Below, piece after piece: positions 6,976 through 9,481 of a DNA stretch of 9,481 bases (positions are counted from its first letter, which is position 1; each line of letters starts with the position of its first letter). A program made the translations under genes and the position numbers. Source of the DNA: Acidobacteriota bacterium (GTDB lineage Bacteria; Acidobacteriota; Terriglobia; Terriglobales; Acidobacteriaceae); assembly GCA_019247235.1 (NCBI GenBank), contig JAFAPG010000280.1, positions 1-9,481 of the forward strand, given 5' to 3'. The notes under the pieces were generated by a model, which was not told where the DNA came from, did not search any database, and saw only the letters and a program-made list of their open reading frames with translations.

Positions 6976-7016
6976 GACCCAGACAACTCTGGTCTAGAGA
7001 GGCCTTTGCCTCGTCT
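6976..7016 (-). other. Two adjacent hairpins between dnaE and accA
   Basis: Read on the minus strand, AGACGAGGC and GCCTCTCT (7016-6996) pair around an AAAG loop with one bulged C, and directly after it GACCAGA and TCTGGGTC (6994-6976) pair around a GTTG loop with one bulged G. Neither is followed by a T run, so intrinsic termination is unlikely. They may be an mRNA processing or stability element in a dnaE-accA transcript; chance cannot be excluded with stems this short. Confidence 0.35.
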
Positions 7017-7044
7017 CGGCCGCTCGGCTGGGAATATAACAAAC

Positions 7045-9481
7045 TCAATCAATGACTCTGACCGCACCGCGCCCACACAGTTCCTCCACCCGGCCGATAA
7101 AAGCGCGGTCTGGCAGGACATTATAGCCTTCCGCCTCCATTACCACCATGAAGTCACCGGGCCGTTCCACGTCAAATAGCACCTTAGCCGCACCCTTGCG
7201 TTGAGAAAAAAGGAGATGGAGCTCGTCAACGGTGGACTCCGATGCCCGCTCTAAAGGAACGCGAATTCGTAGAAAGCGGGGAAGGGGAACTTTGGCTTCT
7301 TCAAGGGAGACAATATCGTTCACCGTCAGCTTCGTATTTGCCCCTTCCTCGGCGCGCACTCCGCCCCGCACAAGTACGGGCACTTCCATTTTTAGCTTTT
7401 CTTGAAGCTTCCGATAGGCTTCAGGAAAGACCAACATATCAATCGATCCCGACAGATCTTCAAGACATGCTTGCGCGTAGAACTCCCCTTTTTTTGATTT
7501 TAGAACCCGCAGATTGGTGATGATGCCGGCAGTTGCGAGGCTTTCATCCTTGCCGGTTGAAGATTTCATGGCGGATAGCTCGGCGGTTGAAAGTGTACGT
7601 AAGTCCTCAAGCTTTTCACGATATTTGTCGAGCGGGTGTCCGGTAATGAAGAAGCCAAGGATCTCTTTTTCGTGGGCCAGCCGGGTGTGTTCATCCCATT
7701 GCGGCGTATCTGGAAGTTGATCTTCCTGCCCCTCCGGCTCGTGTTGGGGAAAGACGCCGAACAGCCCATGTTGGCCTGATTCGGCGTCCCTCTGACACTT
7801 TTGCGCGTGTTCCATGGCTTTGTCGAGTACCGCCATCAGCTGTGCACGATGACCAAGGCAATCGGCGGCCCCGCTCTTGATGAGGGACTCGAGCACGCGT
7901 TTATTCAGCAGGCGTAGGTCCACTTTCTCGCAGAATTGATAGATGGAGTGAAACTTGCCAACGGAGTTGCGTCCGCCGACAATCGATTCGATGGCATTAT
8001 GTCCGACGTTCTTGACTGCAGCCAGGCCAAAGCGGATGGCGTTGTCGTGAGGCGTGAAATGCGCATCGCTAACATTGATGTCTGGCGGCTCGACGGGAAT
8101 GCCCATTTCGCGGCACTCGTTAATGTATTTGACCACGTCATCCGTGTTGCTAGTCACTGAGGTGAGCAGGGCGGCCATGAATTGGACCGGATAACGAGTC
8201 TTTAGATAGGCAGTGTGATAGGCCAGCAGCGCGTAAGCGGCGGAGTGCGATTTATTGAATCCGTAGCCGGCAAATTGGGCCATGAGATCAAAAATTTTCT
8301 CGATTTTCTTCGGAGGGTACCCGCGTGCGACCGCTCCGCTAACGAAACGCTCACGCTGCGCCGCCATTTCCGATGCGATCTTTTTGCCCATGGCCCGCCG
8401 CAGTAGATCCGCTTCTCCCAGCGAGTAGCCGGCCAGCCGATTGGCAATCTGCATGACCTGCTCTTGATAAACGATGACCCCTAGGGTCTCCTGCAAGATC
8501 TGCTGCAGCTCAGGCAGCTCATATTCGATCTTCTTGCGTCCATGCTTGCGGTCGATGAAATCATCGATCATGCCGCCTTGAATTGGGCCGGGACGGTAGA
8601 GAGCGTTCAAAGCGGTGAGGTCTTGAATCGAATTCGGTTTATAGCGGCGCAAAACATCGCGCATGCCATGGGATTCAAACTGGAAGACGCCAGAGGTTAA
8701 ACCGCTATGGAACACCCGTTCGTAAGTGGCACCGTCGTGCAGGGGAATGGTCTCCAACTCCATCAAAGTTCCATCGCTCTGACGAATGAGCTTGAGCGTG
8801 TCGTCAAGAATGGTTAAGGTCGTCAGGCCCAGAAAATCCATTTTGAGTAGACCCATCTTTTCGATGGCTACCATGTCAAAGGCGGTTACGATTTCATCGT
8901 TCTTGGTCTTATATAAGGGGATCAGTTCATGCAGGGGACGCGGCGAAATCACTACTCCGGCGGCGTGCACGCCAGCATTACGCACCAGCCCCTCCAGCTT
9001 CCTGGCGGTGTCGATCAACTGCCGAACCTGCGCATCGGTTTCGTAGGCCTGCTTGAGAGCCGGCGACTCCTTGAGGGCTGACTCTAATTTGATATTGAGC
9101 GTGGAGGGCACCATCTTAGCAATGCGATCGACTTCGCTGTAAGGCACGTCCATAGCTCGGCCGACGTCCTTGATGGCGGCTTTGGCAGCCATGGTGCCGA
9201 AGGTAATGATTTGCGCGACATTCTCCCGGCCATACTTCCGCGTGACGTAATCAATAACCTCGCCGCGGCGGTTCATGCAAAAATCAATATCGATGTCCGG
9301 CATGGAGATGCGCTCGGGGTTTAAAAAGCGCTCAAACAAGAGTTCGTGCTCCAAGGGGTCGATGTCGGTGATGCCGAGCGAGTATGAGACCAAGGACCCG
9401 GCCGCCGAGCCCCGCCCCGGACCGACCGGTATCGAGCGCTCTTTGGCATAGCGAATGAAATCCCAGACGATCAGGAAGTAA
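7045..9481 (-). CDS. dnaE: DNA polymerase III alpha subunit, C-terminal 811 residues (5' end outside window)
   Basis: DnaE is the catalytic subunit of the replicative polymerase. The visible part begins inside the palm with PVGPGRGSAAGS (visible residues 18-29). The catalytic aspartates are D62 and D64 of PDIDIDF (9280-9300) and D215 in KMDFLGL, all present. Further on are YRPGPIQGGM, the VIVYQEQVMQIA helix, LRRAMGKK, and FAGYGFNKSHSAAYALL, all typical of DnaE. A helix-hairpin-helix segment (about 484-501) is followed by the clamp-binding motif QHGLF at visible 570-574 (7759-7773), equivalent to QADMF of E. coli, and then an OB-fold (about 649-727) and the tau-binding C-terminal domain ending RVID. 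No frameshift or missing key residue is seen. The N-terminal PHP domain and the start, about 350 residues by comparison with E. coli, lie beyond the right edge. This is the DnaE1 type with full C-terminus, not the shorter error-prone DnaE2 type. Confidence 0.98.
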   Translation of the reverse strand, partial: YFLIVWDFIRYAKERSIPVGPGRGSAAGSLVSYSLGITDIDPLEHELLFERFLNPERISMPDIDIDFCMNRRGEVIDYVTRKYGRENVAQIITFGTMAAKAAIKDVGRAMDVPYSEVDRIAKMVPSTLNIKLESALKESPALKQAYETDAQVRQLIDTARKLEGLVRNAGVHAAGVVISPRPLHELIPLYKTKNDEIVTAFDMVAIEKMGLLKMDFLGLTTLTILDDTLKLIRQSDGTLMELETIPLHDGATYERVFHSGLTSGVFQFESHGMRDVLRRYKPNSIQDLTALNALYRPGPIQGGMIDDFIDRKHGRKKIEYELPELQQILQETLGVIVYQEQVMQIANRLAGYSLGEADLLRRAMGKKIASEMAAQRERFVSGAVARGYPPKKIEKIFDLMAQFAGYGFNKSHSAAYALLAYHTAYLKTRYPVQFMAALLTSVTSNTDDVVKYINECREMGIPVEPPDINVSDAHFTPHDNAIRFGLAAVKNVGHNAIESIVGGRNSVGKFHSIYQFCEKVDLRLLNKRVLESLIKSGAADCLGHRAQLMAVLDKAMEHAQKCQRDAESGQHGLFGVFPQHEPEGQEDQLPDTPQWDEHTRLAHEKEILGFFITGHPLDKYREKLEDLRTLSTAELSAMKSSTGKDESLATAGIITNLRVLKSKKGEFYAQACLEDLSGSIDMLVFPEAYRKLQEKLKMEVPVLVRGGVRAEEGANTKLTVNDIVSLEEAKVPLPRFLRIRVPLERASESTVDELHLLFSQRKGAAKVLFDVERPGDFMVVMEAEGYNVLPDRAFIGRVEELCGRGAVRVID

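Noticed and set aside
1..9481. CRISPR arrays, insertion sequences, tRNA or rRNA genes
   Set aside because: No regularly spaced direct repeats, transposase motifs, terminal inverted repeats or RNA gene signatures were seen on reading both strands.

Overview
The window looks like ordinary bacterial chromosome, probably from an Acidobacteriota-like organism. That placement is inferred from the style of the KorA gamma-alpha fusion, the dnaE and accA proteins, the YVTN propeller protein and the moderate GC content as I recall related proteins; no rRNA or other marker is present to fix it. I see no mobile element, tRNA, rRNA or CRISPR array.

Layout. Positions 1-301 (minus strand) hold the N-terminal 100 residues of a glycerophosphodiester phosphodiesterase that runs off the left edge. 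Positions 568-927 (plus strand) hold a small protein with one membrane segment, a basic helical linker and a possible winged-helix end. Positions 928-1614 contain no gene I can support. From 1615 to the right edge everything is on the minus strand, in transcription order dnaE (C-terminal 811 residues, 5' end outside the window), accA, korA, korB and a membrane-anchored YVTN-type beta-propeller protein.

How the genes fit together. DnaE is the replicative DNA polymerase III alpha subunit. AccA is the carboxyltransferase alpha subunit of acetyl-CoA carboxylase, the committed step of fatty-acid synthesis. KorA and KorB form a two-subunit ferredoxin-dependent 2-oxoacid oxidoreductase that makes an acyl-CoA and reduced ferredoxin. 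korA and korB overlap by one base (TAATG), and korB's strong ribosome binding site lies inside korA, so they are clearly co-translated. A perfect TATAAT and a long leader hairpin upstream of korA suggest that korAB has its own promoter and perhaps translational control. The propeller gene follows korB by 72 bases and may be co-transcribed; its function is unknown.

The points most worth a second look are an altered, normally well-conserved loop in AccA (DVTGANPG in place of the usual DTPGAYPG), the korA leader hairpin that reaches into the Shine-Dalgarno sequence, the association of a surface-type propeller with korAB, and the unexplained hydrophobic second frame ahead of the small membrane protein. 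I did not find convincing evidence for a new multi-gene system.
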